Positions 36,888-46,495 of a stretch of DNA of 63,332 nt are shown here, piece after piece; within the stretch, counting starts at the first letter, position 1; each line of letters starts with the position of its first letter. The DNA is from Microbacterium sp. p3-SID336. GTDB taxonomy: Bacteria > Actinomycetota > Actinomycetes > Actinomycetales > Microbacteriaceae. The notes under the pieces are model-generated. The model did not search any database. It saw only the letters and a program-made list of their open reading frames with translations, and was not told the origin of the DNA. The stretch is taken from assembly GCF_025143365.1 (NCBI RefSeq), contig NZ_JALXPE010000019.1:1-63332 (forward strand), in the 5' to 3' direction. A program made the translations under genes and the position numbers.

Positions 36888-37684
36888 GTCGCATCCTTCT
36901 GTTCGGGTGGGGAGAGTTCGGCGCGGGCGGCGGCGTAGCCGTCCCGGTAGCCCTGGTCGAGCGCCTCGGCGGTGCCCAGCCAGAAGAGGTCACGGTCGGG
37001 GGCGCGCACGATGCTCGCCGCCCCGAGGAGGTCGAGGGAGCCGACCAGGTCGCCGCGGCCACGGACGACCGCGACCGGGTTGCCGCTGGCCTTGCCCTTG
37101 ACGAGGTCAGCGGCCGCGGCGAGCTCGTCCGCGACGCACGGCGTGGTCACGCTGAGCACCTTGCCGGCCTGGTCGGTGGTGCCGCGGAGGTCGGCGACCA
37201 CGTGCACGCCGCCGCCGCCGATCGCGACGTCGGTCTGCCCCTCGCGCCACGGTCGGCCGAGGGTGTCGCTGAGGAGCACCCCGACCTCGGCGCCGGTCGC
37301 GGTGCGGAGCCCTGCGGCGAGCGCACGGGCCGAGCGGTCCGGGTCCTCCGGCAGCAGCAGCACCCAGCCGTCCGGGGTGTTGCTGGCGTCGACGCCGGCC
37401 GCCGCGGCGACCATGCCGAGGCGGTTCTCGACGATGCGCATGGTGTGCCCGTCGTGGGTGCGGGAGGCGACGAGACGCACGGTCTCGGCGGTGATCGCGG
37501 CCTCCCGGTCAGCGGCCTGCACGTAGCGGCCCTCCGCCTTGGAGACGATCTTGGAGGTGACGACGAGGATGTCGCCGTCCCTCAGCTCGACGCCGGTGGC
37601 GAGGATCAGGGCGACCAGGTCGTCGCCCGGCCGCACCTCGCCCATCCCGGTCAGGGCGAACACGCTGAGCGCCTGGCCGGTCAT
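36884..37684 (-). CDS. cofE: CofE: F420-0:L-glutamate ligase (gamma-glutamyl ligase)
   Basis: A 266-residue enzyme that adds the glutamate side chain to F420-0 using [36 protein letters not shown] and the conserved ASNTPDG region identify it. It corresponds only to the N-terminal half of mycobacterial FbiB; the C-terminal FMN domain that reduces dehydro-F420-0 is absent. ATG 37684 overlaps the upstream LLM gene stop by 4 bp. Confidence 0.93.
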   Translation of the reverse strand: MTGQALSVFALTGMGEVRPGDDLVALILATGVELRDGDILVVTSKIVSKAEGRYVQAADREAAITAETVRLVASRTHDGHTMRIVENRLGMVAAAAGVDASNTPDGWVLLLPEDPDRSARALAAGLRTATGAEVGVLLSDTLGRPWREGQTDVAIGGGGVHVVADLRGTTDQAGKVLSVTTPCVADELAAAADLVKGKASGNPVAVVRGRGDLVGSLDLLGAASIVRAPDRDLFWLGTAEALDQGYRDGYAAARAELSPPEQKDAT

Positions 37685-38673
37685 GCGCGCACCTTCGGGA
37701 GCACGTCGCGACCGAAGACCTCGAGCCATTCGCGCTGGTTGGGGCCGACGTTGTGCAGGTAGATGCGGGTGAAGCCGAGGTCGGCGTAGCGCTGGATCTG
37801 CGCCCGGTGCACGTCGGGGTCGGCCGAGATGAGCATGGACGCGCGCAGGTCATCCGGGGTGACCCCGCGCACGAGCTGCTCGAAGTCGTAGGGCGAGCGC
37901 ACGTCGCCCCGGCGCATGCGCAGCGCGGCGATGGGCCATTCGGCGTGGGCGTTCGCGAGCGCCTGCTCCTCGGTCGGCGCCCAGGAGAGCGGCAGCTGCA
38001 GCACGCGGGGCAGCGCGTCGACGTCGCGCCCTGCCTCTCTCGCGCCCTCCGCGAAGCGCGCGAGCAGTGGCGCGAGGCGTTCGACCTCGGCGGCGACCGT
38101 GATCAGGCCGTCGGCGTTGCGGCCGGCGCGACGGGCGGTGACGGGACCCGCGGTGGCGACGAACACCGGCGGAGCGGCCGGCGGCATGGTCCACAGCCGG
38201 GTCGACTCCATGCGGTAGTGCTCGCCGCGGTGGCGGGTGTCGCGACCGGCGAGCGAGGCCGTGAAGAGCTTGCGGATGAGGTCGACGGCTTCGAACATGC
38301 GGTCGATGCGCTCGGCCGGCTCCGGCCAGTAGGCGCCCGTGATGTGCTCGTTGAGTGCGTCGCCCGAGCCGACCCCGAGCCAGGTGCGACCGGGGTAGAG
38401 CGTGGCCAGGGTGGCGGCGGCCTGTGCGACGACGGCCGGGTGCGTGCGGAACCCTGGCGTGGTGACGCCGGGGCCGAGTTCGCCCGTGGTGTGCGCGCCG
38501 ATCGCGCCGAGCATGGTCCACACGTGCGCGGAGGCGCGGTGCCGCGGCAGCCACGGCTGGAAGTGGTCGGTGGCCATGATGCCGCGGAAGCCGTGGGCCT
38601 CGGCGGCGATGCAGTTCTCGATGACGGCGGAGGGCTCGACCTGCTCCAGCATCGCGGCGTACCCGATGTGCAT
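37681..38673 (-). CDS. Fgd-like F420-dependent LLM oxidoreductase
   Basis: A 330-residue LLM enzyme of the F420_G6P family (TIGR03557 type). It keeps the F420-binding pattern of Fgd: [11 protein letters not shown] near residue 35, [12 protein letters not shown] and [10 protein letters not shown]. The glutamate of Fgd's SGEALNE is an aspartate here, and the phosphate-binding region differs, so it probably acts on another substrate. GGAGGGG precedes ATG 38673. It heads the cof operon and has an operator at 38710. Confidence 0.88.
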   Translation of the reverse strand: MHIGYAAMLEQVEPSAVIENCIAAEAHGFRGIMATDHFQPWLPRHRASAHVWTMLGAIGAHTTGELGPGVTTPGFRTHPAVVAQAAATLATLYPGRTWLGVGSGDALNEHITGAYWPEPAERIDRMFEAVDLIRKLFTASLAGRDTRHRGEHYRMESTRLWTMPPAAPPVFVATAGPVTARRAGRNADGLITVAAEVERLAPLLARFAEGAREAGRDVDALPRVLQLPLSWAPTEEQALANAHAEWPIAALRMRRGDVRSPYDFEQLVRGVTPDDLRASMLISADPDVHRAQIQRYADLGFTRIYLHNVGPNQREWLEVFGRDVLPKVRA

Positions 38674-38709
38674 GGCCCCTCCTCTCGCGTCGTCGCTGCT
38701 TCTATTGAA

Positions 38710-38724
38710 TGGATACTGGATCCA
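38710..38724. promoter_or_regulatory. Operator site 5 of the GntR-type regulon
   Basis: TGGATACTGGATCCA lies 37 bp upstream of the Fgd-like gene that starts the cofE-fgd-cofC-cofD operon. It differs from the symmetrical consensus at one position. Confidence 0.75.
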
Positions 38725-38778
38725 AAAGTCAAGGAGTGGGTTGTGCGAGCCCCGCACGGCATGCAGGAGATCTCATGA

Positions 38779-38832
38779 AATGAAGGAGTGCCTGGGGAAT
38801 GGAGTCCCTCAATTCGCGAGATCTCCTTCATT
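38779..38832. repeat. REP-like hairpin element, single copy
   Basis: Arms AATGAAGGAG (38779-38788) and CTCCTTCATT (38823-38832) are perfect 10-bp complements; the interior includes ATTCGCGAGATCTCC. The right side resembles the 110-bp repeats at 59535 (ATTCGCGAGAACTCCTTCA). It lies between the cof operon promoter and the end of the permease gene at 38888. Confidence 0.6.
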
Positions 38833-38887
38833 CGCGGGGCCGACGGACGCCGCGCTCAGGGTTTCAGCCCTGTCGAGCGGCCCGCGC

Positions 38888-40768
38888 TCAGCTCTTCACA
38901 CGAGCCCGGCGCCGCTGCACCGCGAGCGTGGTCGTCGCGGATTCCTCCCCGCCGTCCAGAGGCACCGCGGCCAGAGTGGGAACCCCTGCGGCGACCGGCT
39001 TGCGCGTGCGGCCGATCGCCCGGCGGGACAGCGCCCACTGCAGGCCGTAGCCGATCGCGAACACCATGAGCGTGAAGATCAGCGCCATCGCGGCGCCCTG
39101 ATCCGGGGCGTACAGCTGCGCCGAGCGCGGGTTGATCATGGCGTAGATGTACATCGACAGCGGCCGGGACGAAGGCGTCGCCAGGAACGCCGGCAGCGTG
39201 AACTCGTTCGTGCCGAGGATGAACATCTGGATCCACACGGCCATCACGGTCGGCATCAGCAGCGGCGCGATGATGCGCCGGAAGCCCTGGAACCGGCTCG
39301 CCCCGCTCGTGAGCGCCGCCTCCTCCAGCTCCGGCCGGATCTGCAGCGTCGCGCTGTACGACGAGCGGTAGGCGATCGAGACCCGGTAGGAGTACGCGAT
39401 CACGAGCGCCAGCAGCGTCCCGGCCAGCGGGATGTAGGGGTTGATGACCATGAACGTGAGGAACATCGCGAACCCGGCGATGGTCGCGGGGATCGCGACG
39501 GACGACGACGCGAACAGGTCGAGCGCCTTCACCCACCCGGTCTTCCTGCTGCGCGCGATCCCGTAGGCGAGCACGGTCGCGAACACCACCGCGATCGTGG
39601 CGCTGCCGCCCGCGATGAGCACGGTGCGCCCGAGCGACACCCAGAACTCGGAGTCGGCGAGCACCACCCCGAACGCCCCGAAGTCGGTGCGGTTCAGCAT
39701 GGCGTCGAGCGAGAACGCCACCGGGTACGGCGTGATCGCGGCCCACAGCAGCGCCAGCAGCGGCAGGACGCCCGTGAGCAGCACGAACACCGCCACCAGC
39801 ACCATGACCGGGATCTTCCACGGGCCCATGCGCATGGTCGACGGACGGAAGCCCTTGCCCGAGACCGACGCGCGGCGCTCGGCGTTGCGCGTGGCACGGA
39901 GGTAGATGGCGAACGCGATGGTCGTGATCACGAGGAACACCAGGCCCCACGCGGCGGCGAGGCCGTACTGCGGGAGCTCCCCCGCGTTCGAGCTGATGAG
40001 CGTCCACAGCTTGAGGGCGAAGATGCTGCGCCCCGACTCCTGCCCGAACAGCAGCGGCACCTCCAGGCTGCCGAGCCCCAGGATGAACGTCAGCACGGTC
40101 ACCCCGAGCAGCCCGGGCCACAGCATCGGCAACGTGACCCGGCGCAGGGTCTGCGGCCAGGAGGCCCCGGAGACGCGCGCGGACTCCTCCAGCGAGCCGT
40201 CCATGTTGGTGAGGATCGGCACGATCATCAGGTACGGGAAGGTCACGTTGGTGAGCGCCTGGATGAAGATCATCGTCGGGAACGCGTACGGGTCGATCGG
40301 GACGTCGCTCGCGAACGGCAGCAGTCGCAGCAGCTGGTTCAGCACGCCCGACTCGGGCGACAGCATCAGCAGGTACGCCTGCGCCTTCACGATCGGCGGG
40401 ATGATGTACGGCACGATCACGAGGACGGAGATCAGCCGCCGCCACGGCGCATCCGTGCGGACCGTGATCCAGGCGAGGCAGAACGCCATCAGCAGCGTGA
40501 GCAGGGTCGAGCCGCCGACGAACGCGCCGGTGGCGCCGAGCACGCCCCAGAAGTCCTCGCGCAGCTGCCACAGGGTGACGAAGTTCTCGACGCCCCACTG
40601 CGCCGAGGAGACGCCGAACGGCAGGAACGGACCTCGGAACGCGGTGATCACCTGCACGATCAGCGGCACCGCGAGAAGGATGAAGATGACTGCCCCGGAG
40701 ACGACCATGGCGATCGTCATCGATGTGGGGCGCCGACGCCCCGGGGTCCGTCCTGCCTGGAACATCAC
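38888..40768 (-). CDS. Fused two-domain ABC permease (FbpB/PotB-PotC-like)
   Basis: A 626-residue protein with about 12 transmembrane helices. Both halves carry an ATPase-contact loop (EESARVSGASWPQTLRRVTL and EEAALTSGASRFQGFRRIIA), so it forms a whole channel in one chain, as in FbpB iron permeases. The start is GTG 40768 or ATG 40765, directly at the binding-protein stop. It ends the ATPase-SBP-permease operon. Confidence 0.9.
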   Translation of the reverse strand: MMFQAGRTPGRRRPTSMTIAMVVSGAVIFILLAVPLIVQVITAFRGPFLPFGVSSAQWGVENFVTLWQLREDFWGVLGATGAFVGGSTLLTLLMAFCLAWITVRTDAPWRRLISVLVIVPYIIPPIVKAQAYLLMLSPESGVLNQLLRLLPFASDVPIDPYAFPTMIFIQALTNVTFPYLMIVPILTNMDGSLEESARVSGASWPQTLRRVTLPMLWPGLLGVTVLTFILGLGSLEVPLLFGQESGRSIFALKLWTLISSNAGELPQYGLAAAWGLVFLVITTIAFAIYLRATRNAERRASVSGKGFRPSTMRMGPWKIPVMVLVAVFVLLTGVLPLLALLWAAITPYPVAFSLDAMLNRTDFGAFGVVLADSEFWVSLGRTVLIAGGSATIAVVFATVLAYGIARSRKTGWVKALDLFASSSVAIPATIAGFAMFLTFMVINPYIPLAGTLLALVIAYSYRVSIAYRSSYSATLQIRPELEEAALTSGASRFQGFRRIIAPLLMPTVMAVWIQMFILGTNEFTLPAFLATPSSRPLSMYIYAMINPRSAQLYAPDQGAAMALIFTLMVFAIGYGLQWALSRRAIGRTRKPVAAGVPTLAAVPLDGGEESATTTLAVQRRRARVKS

Positions 40769-41928
40769 TATCCGTTCAGTGCCTTGTCGGCGGCGTTGAT
40801 CATCGCCTGCCAGTCGTCACGGGTGTCCTGCGTCTCGGTCTCGGCACCGCTGTCCAGGCCGAGGAGCAGCGCGTCCGCGTTGGTCTTCATCAGCCCCGTC
40901 GCCTCGGCGAAGGTCGCGGCGGGCAGTCCCGCGAAGGGCACCTGCGTGCTGGCGAACCGCTCATCCGTCATGCGCAGTGTGATCCAGTCCGGGTCGAACG
41001 CGTTCCACAGGGTCCACAGCGCCGCGCCCGGCTTGTTCTTCGCGTCGGAGTTCACGCCGGAGAACTGCGCCCACACGCCGGAGTGCTCGAACGGCGCCAC
41101 CTGGAGCGAGGGGTTCGGGTTGAACAGGGTCTGGTTGAGCGCCACGGGCACGTCGCCGCTCGACAGGGGTGCGCCCTGGTCCTCCAGCAGCTTCATGGTG
41201 CCGGAGGAGAGCAGCTCGTCGATCAGGGAGAGCATCGCGTCCTCGCCTTCGGCCATGCCGTAGCCGGCGAAGACCACGGCGTTGTAGCCGGCGACCGAGA
41301 CCTTGCCCTCGTACTCGGGGGCGAGCAGGCCGTCGAGGGTCTCCGGCACCGCGGCGACCTTGTCGGTGTTGTACTGCAGGAGCGACCCGTTGATGCTGTC
41401 GGGCATGAGCTCGGGGGCGCCGATCGTGAGGTACTCCTCCGGCACGCCGAAGCTCGCCCAGTCGACCTTCTCCCAGAAGCCCTCGTCGTACATCGCGGCC
41501 ATCGAGGTGATGGAGCCGGAGACCACGTCGGTGTTGCGCGAGCCGGTGGCCTTGGCGGAGATGATCGCCGAGGACAGGTTGTAGGTCAGGCCCCTGGTCT
41601 CGACGGTGATGTCGGGGAAGCGCTCGTTGAACTGGGCGATCACGTCGGGCGACAGCTCGTACCAGTCCCAGATGACGAGGGTGCCGCCGTCCTCCTTCTT
41701 CGCCTGCTCGTAGAGGGCGTCGAGCTGCGTGTCGATCTCGGGCCAGTAGTCGTCGTAAAAGTTCTCGCAGCGGGTGATGGCACCCACGTCGACGGCGTCG
41801 CAGACGGCGGAGGCGGCGTCGCCCTTCAGCGTGCTCTCCCCGTCGCCGGCTTCGGCCTGCGTGCCGCATCCGCTCAGGGCGAGGGCGACGACCGCCGCTC
41901 CGGCGACGGCTCCCAGTGTTCTCTTCAT
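40768..41928 (-). CDS. ABC transporter extracellular solute-binding lipoprotein (family 1, spermidine/iron-like)
   Basis: A 386-residue lipoprotein with lipobox ALSGC (C21). VIWDWYELSPDVIAQFNERFPDI and YNTDKVAAVPETLDGLLAPEYEGKV match the PotD/FbpA/extracellular-solute family. It feeds the fused permease. The ligand is not evident; the GntR operator shared with the catabolic genes argues for an organic substrate rather than iron. Confidence 0.9.
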   Translation of the reverse strand: MKRTLGAVAGAAVVALALSGCGTQAEAGDGESTLKGDAASAVCDAVDVGAITRCENFYDDYWPEIDTQLDALYEQAKKEDGGTLVIWDWYELSPDVIAQFNERFPDITVETRGLTYNLSSAIISAKATGSRNTDVVSGSITSMAAMYDEGFWEKVDWASFGVPEEYLTIGAPELMPDSINGSLLQYNTDKVAAVPETLDGLLAPEYEGKVSVAGYNAVVFAGYGMAEGEDAMLSLIDELLSSGTMKLLEDQGAPLSSGDVPVALNQTLFNPNPSLQVAPFEHSGVWAQFSGVNSDAKNKPGAALWTLWNAFDPDWITLRMTDERFASTQVPFAGLPAATFAEATGLMKTNADALLLGLDSGAETETQDTRDDWQAMINAADKALNG

Positions 41929-41984
41929 GTTCTGGATGTCCTCTCTGACATCAGTGCGTGATTCGGGTGTGGTGCGGGTGTGCG

Positions 41985-43109
41985 TCATGCGGCCAGCACG
42001 CGGCAGGCGTGCGGGACCAGTTCGAGGAAGACCCTGCCGCCCTCGGGGGGTGTCTGCAGCGGCGCGCCGCGGCCGACGATCGTGCCGACGACCTCGCCGC
42101 CCGCGAGCACCTCGGCGTCGTACTCGACGATCTCGCCGAGGAACTCCACGCGGGTGATGCGCACGGGCAGCACGTTGGCGCGGTCGACGGCGGTCTCGTG
42201 CCAGCGCACGGTCTCCGGGCGGAACGTCAGCGTGACCTCGTCCCCCGCGGCGACACCGTCCGGCACCGGCGTGACGAGCCGCGTGCCCAGGGCCTCGACC
42301 ACCGCGTCTCCCGCGCCGTCGCGCTCGACGACCACCGCGGGGACCATGTTCACGCGACCCACGAAGTCGGCGACGAAACGGTCGGCCGGCTGGTCGTACA
42401 GCTCGCGGGGCGCCGCCTCCTGCACGATCCGGCCGCCGTTCATCACGGCCACGCGGTCGGACATCGACAGGGCCTCGGACTGGTCGTGCGTGACGTACAG
42501 CGCGCTGATGCCGAGCGAGCGCTGCAGGCTCCGCAGCTCGTTGCGCATGGTGTCGCGCAGCTTGGCGTCGAGGTTCGACAGCGGCTCGTCGAGCAGCAGC
42601 AGGCGCGGGCGGTGCGCGAGGGCCCTGGCGAGTGCGAGCCGCTGCTGCTGGCCGCCGGAGAGCGCGGTGGCGGGGCGCTGCGCGAGGTGGTCGAGCTGCA
42701 CGAGCTCGAGCGCCTCCATCGCGCGCTTCTTCGCCTCCTGCTTGGGCAGGCGGGAGCCGGACACCTGGAGCGGGAAGACGGCGTTGGCGAAGACCGTCAT
42801 GTGCGGCCAGATGGCGTAGTTCTGGAACACCATGCCGATGTCGCGCTTGTCGGGCGACACGTGCTGGGTGCCGGTGGAGAGCACGCCGCCGTCGAGGGAG
42901 ATGAGGCCGCCGTTGCTGCGTTCGAGTCCGGCCACGCAGCGCAGCGTGGTGGTCTTGCCGCAGCCGGACGGACCGAGGAGGGAGTAGAACATCCCGGGCT
43001 CGATGGTGAACGTGACGTCCTTGACCACGGGGACGGCCGCGCCGTCGAGCTCGTAGTCCTTCTTCAGGCCGTCGACGACGAGTCGTCCGCCTCCGGAGTC
43101 CGCGGTCAT
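41985..43109 (-). CDS. ABC ATPase of the FbpC/PotA type
   Basis: A 374-residue ATPase with Walker [10 protein letters not shown] (about residue 45), signature LSGGQQQR, Walker B LLLLDEPLSNLDAKLR and a C-terminal TOBE domain (about 270-370). I chose ATG 43109, six to ten bases after AGGAGAGGG. A longer frame from 43169 would place the operator at 43136 inside the coding sequence. It is the first gene of the transporter operon. Confidence 0.92.
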   Translation of the reverse strand: MTADSGGGRLVVDGLKKDYELDGAAVPVVKDVTFTIEPGMFYSLLGPSGCGKTTTLRCVAGLERSNGGLISLDGGVLSTGTQHVSPDKRDIGMVFQNYAIWPHMTVFANAVFPLQVSGSRLPKQEAKKRAMEALELVQLDHLAQRPATALSGGQQQRLALARALAHRPRLLLLDEPLSNLDAKLRDTMRNELRSLQRSLGISALYVTHDQSEALSMSDRVAVMNGGRIVQEAAPRELYDQPADRFVADFVGRVNMVPAVVVERDGAGDAVVEALGTRLVTPVPDGVAAGDEVTLTFRPETVRWHETAVDRANVLPVRITRVEFLGEIVEYDAEVLAGGEVVGTIVGRGAPLQTPPEGGRVFLELVPHACRVLAA

Positions 43110-43135
43110 CACTGCCCTCTCCTGAGAGTCTGTTC

Positions 43136-43150
43136 TGGATTCTGGATCCA
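43136..43150. promoter_or_regulatory. Operator site 6 of the GntR-type regulon
   Basis: TGGATTCTGGATCCA, exactly the reverse complement of site 3 at 30386. It lies 27 bp upstream of the ATPase start at 43109 and just beyond the stop of the MFS gene. Confidence 0.75.
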
Positions 43151-43165
43151 TAATTGTCGCTGCCA

Positions 43166-44659
43166 TCATCGTCCCTCTCTCGTCGTCGCCGCCACTGGCT
43201 GCGGCGGAGCGGCCGGTGCGCCCCAGGGCCGCGGCTTCACGAAGAACAGCACCACCAGAGCGCACACCCCGAAGGCCACGGCCGACAGCAGCAGCGACTG
43301 CGACATCGCGCGCGCCAGTCCCGCTCCGTCCTCGTCGGACAGCACGCTGCCCGGGTGGATCGCGCCGGGCACGAACCCGCGGATCTGCGCGGCCAGGGTC
43401 ACGTTCATCAGCACGGCCAGCAGCGCCGAGCCGATCACCGAGCCCATCTGCCTCGTCGTGGAGTAGACACCGGACCCCGCGCCCGCCTGGGTGTGCGGGA
43501 GGTTGCGCGTGGCGGTCGACGCCAGCGGGCCGAACATGCCGGACACCCCGACGCCGAGCAGCGCGGACGGCAGCAGCAGCAGCCAGAACGGCGCCTCCAG
43601 CGTCATGGTCGCGGCGTACCAGACCATCGCGACCGCCGAGATCACGAACGCTGCGAACGTCACCCAGCGCGGTCCGACCCGGTCGCTGAGCCTGCCGACG
43701 AACGGTCCGAGCACACCGGAGACGACCGCCATCGGCGCGAGCATGAGCGCCGCGAGCGTCGGATCGAGGCCGCGCGCGACCTGGAAGTAGAAGGCGAGCG
43801 GCACGGGCATCGCGGTGATGCCGACTCCCACCAGGAAGATCGTGGCGTTCGCGACGGAGAAGTTGCGGTCGCGGAACAGGGGCAGCGGCATGAGCGGCTC
43901 GGCGCGGTTGAAGCGCTGCCAGAGCACGAACAGCACGAGCAGGACGACCCCCGCGGCGATCAGCCCCCACACCGTGACGGGTCCGGCGATCACGCCCCAG
44001 TCGTACACCTCGCCCTCCTGCAGCCCGAAGACGAGGAGGAAGAGCCCGCCGCCGGAGAGGATCACGCCCAGCAGGTCGAACCGGTGCGGGTGCCCCTCCA
44101 GGTCCGGCACCAGCCGCCAGGCGACGACGAACGCCGCGATGCCGACCGGCACGTTCACGAAGAAGATCCACTCCCACCCGACGGTGTCGGTGAGCACGCC
44201 GCCGAGGATCGGCCCGACGAGCGTCGCGAGACCGCCCACGGCACCCCAGGCGCCCATCGCCTGCCCGCGTCCGCGGGGAGGGAACACCCGGGCGATGATC
44301 GCCATGGTCTGCGGGGTCATCAGCGCGGCGCCGAAGCCCTGCACCGCCCTCGCAGCGATGAGCATCTCGATGCTGCCGGCCAGGCCGCACGCGAGCGAGG
44401 CCAGCGTGAACAGCACCAGGCCCGCGAGATACACGCGCTTGGGGCCGAACCGGTCGCCGAGGCGGCCCGTGACCAGCAGCGGCACCGCGTACGCCAGGAG
44501 GTAGGCGCTGGTGACCCAGATGACCGTCGTGAGGTCGGCGTCGAACGCCGCGAGGATCACCGGGTTGGCGATGGCCACGATCGTCGTGTCCACGAGGATC
44601 ATGAAGAAGCCGATGCACAGGGCCCACAGGGCGGGCCACGGCCGGACTGTCTGCGTCAT
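43166..44659 (-). CDS. MFS transporter, DHA2 (EmrB/QacA) family
   Basis: A 497-residue membrane protein with about 14 helices, a length typical of DHA2 drug:proton antiporters. LVDTTIVAIANPVI (motif D1-like), GRLGDRFGPKRVYL (motif A) and a WRWIFFVN-type segment (EWIFFVNVPVG) are present. It may export an aromatic compound or toxic intermediate, or import the substrate. It lies between the LVIVD gene and the FbpABC-type operon on the same strand. Confidence 0.9.
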   Translation of the reverse strand: MTQTVRPWPALWALCIGFFMILVDTTIVAIANPVILAAFDADLTTVIWVTSAYLLAYAVPLLVTGRLGDRFGPKRVYLAGLVLFTLASLACGLAGSIEMLIAARAVQGFGAALMTPQTMAIIARVFPPRGRGQAMGAWGAVGGLATLVGPILGGVLTDTVGWEWIFFVNVPVGIAAFVVAWRLVPDLEGHPHRFDLLGVILSGGGLFLLVFGLQEGEVYDWGVIAGPVTVWGLIAAGVVLLVLFVLWQRFNRAEPLMPLPLFRDRNFSVANATIFLVGVGITAMPVPLAFYFQVARGLDPTLAALMLAPMAVVSGVLGPFVGRLSDRVGPRWVTFAAFVISAVAMVWYAATMTLEAPFWLLLLPSALLGVGVSGMFGPLASTATRNLPHTQAGAGSGVYSTTRQMGSVIGSALLAVLMNVTLAAQIRGFVPGAIHPGSVLSDEDGAGLARAMSQSLLLSAVAFGVCALVVLFFVKPRPWGAPAAPPQPVAATTREGR

Positions 44660-44697
44660 GAGCTGCTTTCGGGTGTGAGCGTCGCGGGGGGGGTGAT

Positions 44698-44741
44698 CCG
44701 GTGTCCGTCCTGCAAGCCCCCGAGTGCAGGACGGACGCCGG
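44698..44741. terminator. Terminator after the LVIVD-repeat gene
   Basis: Seventeen-base arms at 44698-44714 and 44725-44741 pair with a single G-T wobble around a 10-nt loop. The hairpin lies 18 bp beyond the LVIVD gene stop and 38 bp before the MFS start, separating the two minus-strand genes. Confidence 0.75.
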
Positions 44742-44758
44742 AGTTCCGGGGGCCGGTG

Positions 44759-46372
44759 TCAGCCGTCGGTGGAGGGGATCCCGATGACGGGCTCGCCCAG
44801 CAGCGGTGTGGACACGGCGTAGATGCCGTGGTTGGCGAACAGCCAGATGAGGTTGCGGTCCCACTCGACGAAGATGCCGTGCACGGGAGCGGCCAGGTCG
44901 TCGTCGTCCTTCAGCCCCATCGGCGGCACGAAGTACGCGCCCACCTTCGGCTCCTCGGGGTCGCGCACGTCGAAGATCTGCAGCCCCGCCGCGTAGAACG
45001 CGTAGGGGATCACGCCGCCGTGCGGGGTGCCGGTGTTCGTGAAGTAGCCGGAGCGCTTGGGGCCGAACGAGCCGCGGCGCTGCGCCCAGTCGGTGAAGGC
45101 GGCCTCGGCGGGCGGCGTCGGGCGCGGGAGGGTGCGCACGACTCGGGGCTGCGTCGGGTCGCTCACGTCGATCTGGTAGATCTCCTTCGCGGGCTCGTAG
45201 CAGTCGGTGTTCATCGGGTAGCCCGAGACGTACACGTAGCCGGTCTCCTCGACCTGCGTGGTGTCGACGTTGTCGCCCTCGGTGCCGGCGACGCTCGTGG
45301 GCAGCGGGCACCAGCCCACGTGGTGGATGTTCGCGGGGTCGGAGACGTCGAGCACGAAGAAGCCCTGTCCGCCCTGCGCCGCATAGGCGTACCGATAGCC
45401 GGACTCGACGGAGCGCGGCAGGAAGACGCCCATGCGCGAGCCGAACCAGCTGGTCTTGTTGTTCCAGCGGTCGTTGCCCGCGAGGTACTCGGAGTCGGCC
45501 TCCTCCCCGGCGCGGGAGCCGGGCACCCACCAGGTCGACAGCAGCTCGGGGTTCTCCGGGTCGCTCACGTCGTAGGCGGCATGGCCGGCGGCCCACAACG
45601 TGGTCTTGTACGGCTGGTTGGTGAAGGTGTTGTCGGGCGCGGTCGCCACGAAGAGGTACCGGTCGCCGTAGTAGACGGGCAGGTCGAGCACGCCGTTGCC
45701 CTCCTGGATCTCGTCCGGCCCGTGGTTCGGGTCGGTCGACACCTCGGTGAGCAGCGTCCAGTCGCGCGGGCTCGGTCCGTCCATCCGCCAGGTGCGGAAG
45801 CCGCGCAGGCCCTCCCACTCCTTCAGCTGGCCCTCGACCGTGTCGTCGATCCACTTGTTCGCCACGCGGCCCTTGAGGAAGTACCGCGGGGTCTCGCTCG
45901 CCTGGATCGCGATGTGCATCCCGAGCTTCGCGTTCCACTGCACGGTCGTCGCCCCGAACTGCGGGCGCGGGTCGTCCCACCCCCACTGCTCCTCGTCGAC
46001 GATCGTGAGGTCGCGCGGGTCGGTGATGTCGTAGAGCTTCCAGTGGTTGCCGCCACCGTAGTGCAGCATGAGGCGCCGACCGTCCCAGTCGTAGATGCAC
46101 TGCCACGAGTGACTGGTGTTCACCACGATCGGGTAGAACGCCTCGGCCTTCGCGTTCAGCGTGTAGGTCTCCGGGTCGCGGTAGTCGAGCTGGCCGGGCC
46201 AGTCGACGAACACGTCGCGCGGCACGGAGGGGGTGTGCGCGGGCGGCAGGAACGTGCCGTCGGGCTGCATGCCCCACGTGGAGGGGTCGGGGTCGGACGG
46301 CTCACCCTCGACGCGCTGGAAATCCTCCGGGCGGTACTTCTTCGCATCGGGCACGTAGGGAGAGCCGGCCAT
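44759..46372 (-). CDS. LVIVD-repeat (beta-propeller) protein of unknown function
   Basis: A 537-residue protein with repeated segments of the type YDVSDPENPELLSTW, LDVSDPANIHHVGW, IDVSDPTQPRVVRT and FDVRDPEEPKVGAY, the LVIVD blade pattern predicted to form a beta-propeller. No signal peptide is visible, so it may be cytoplasmic. I chose ATG 46372, which follows GGAGG, over GTG 46408. A copy of the 12-base CCGTGCGGGCAT motif found at the LysR/dehydrogenase promoter lies 111-122 bp upstream. It may be an enzyme or scaffold of the catabolic route; nothing closer can be said. Confidence 0.8.
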   Translation of the reverse strand: MAGSPYVPDAKKYRPEDFQRVEGEPSDPDPSTWGMQPDGTFLPPAHTPSVPRDVFVDWPGQLDYRDPETYTLNAKAEAFYPIVVNTSHSWQCIYDWDGRRLMLHYGGGNHWKLYDITDPRDLTIVDEEQWGWDDPRPQFGATTVQWNAKLGMHIAIQASETPRYFLKGRVANKWIDDTVEGQLKEWEGLRGFRTWRMDGPSPRDWTLLTEVSTDPNHGPDEIQEGNGVLDLPVYYGDRYLFVATAPDNTFTNQPYKTTLWAAGHAAYDVSDPENPELLSTWWVPGSRAGEEADSEYLAGNDRWNNKTSWFGSRMGVFLPRSVESGYRYAYAAQGGQGFFVLDVSDPANIHHVGWCPLPTSVAGTEGDNVDTTQVEETGYVYVSGYPMNTDCYEPAKEIYQIDVSDPTQPRVVRTLPRPTPPAEAAFTDWAQRRGSFGPKRSGYFTNTGTPHGGVIPYAFYAAGLQIFDVRDPEEPKVGAYFVPPMGLKDDDDLAAPVHGIFVEWDRNLIWLFANHGIYAVSTPLLGEPVIGIPSTDG

Positions 46373-46482
46373 GTCGCCTCCATTGGCTGAATCGGGTGGG
46401 ATCGTCACGACGTCGTGTCGTCCCCCTCAGATTCACCCGGTCGAGCGATGCTGTCCAATATCCATACGGGTCAGAGCTATGA

Positions 46483-46494
46483 CCGTGCGGGCAT
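46483..46494. promoter_or_regulatory. Candidate LysR-type site upstream of the LVIVD gene
   Basis: CCGTGCGGGCAT is identical to 47479-47490 in the LysR/aldehyde dehydrogenase intergenic region. The two copies flank the lysR gene exactly, one just beyond its stop and one just before its start. Confidence 0.5.
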
Positions 46495-46495
46495 A

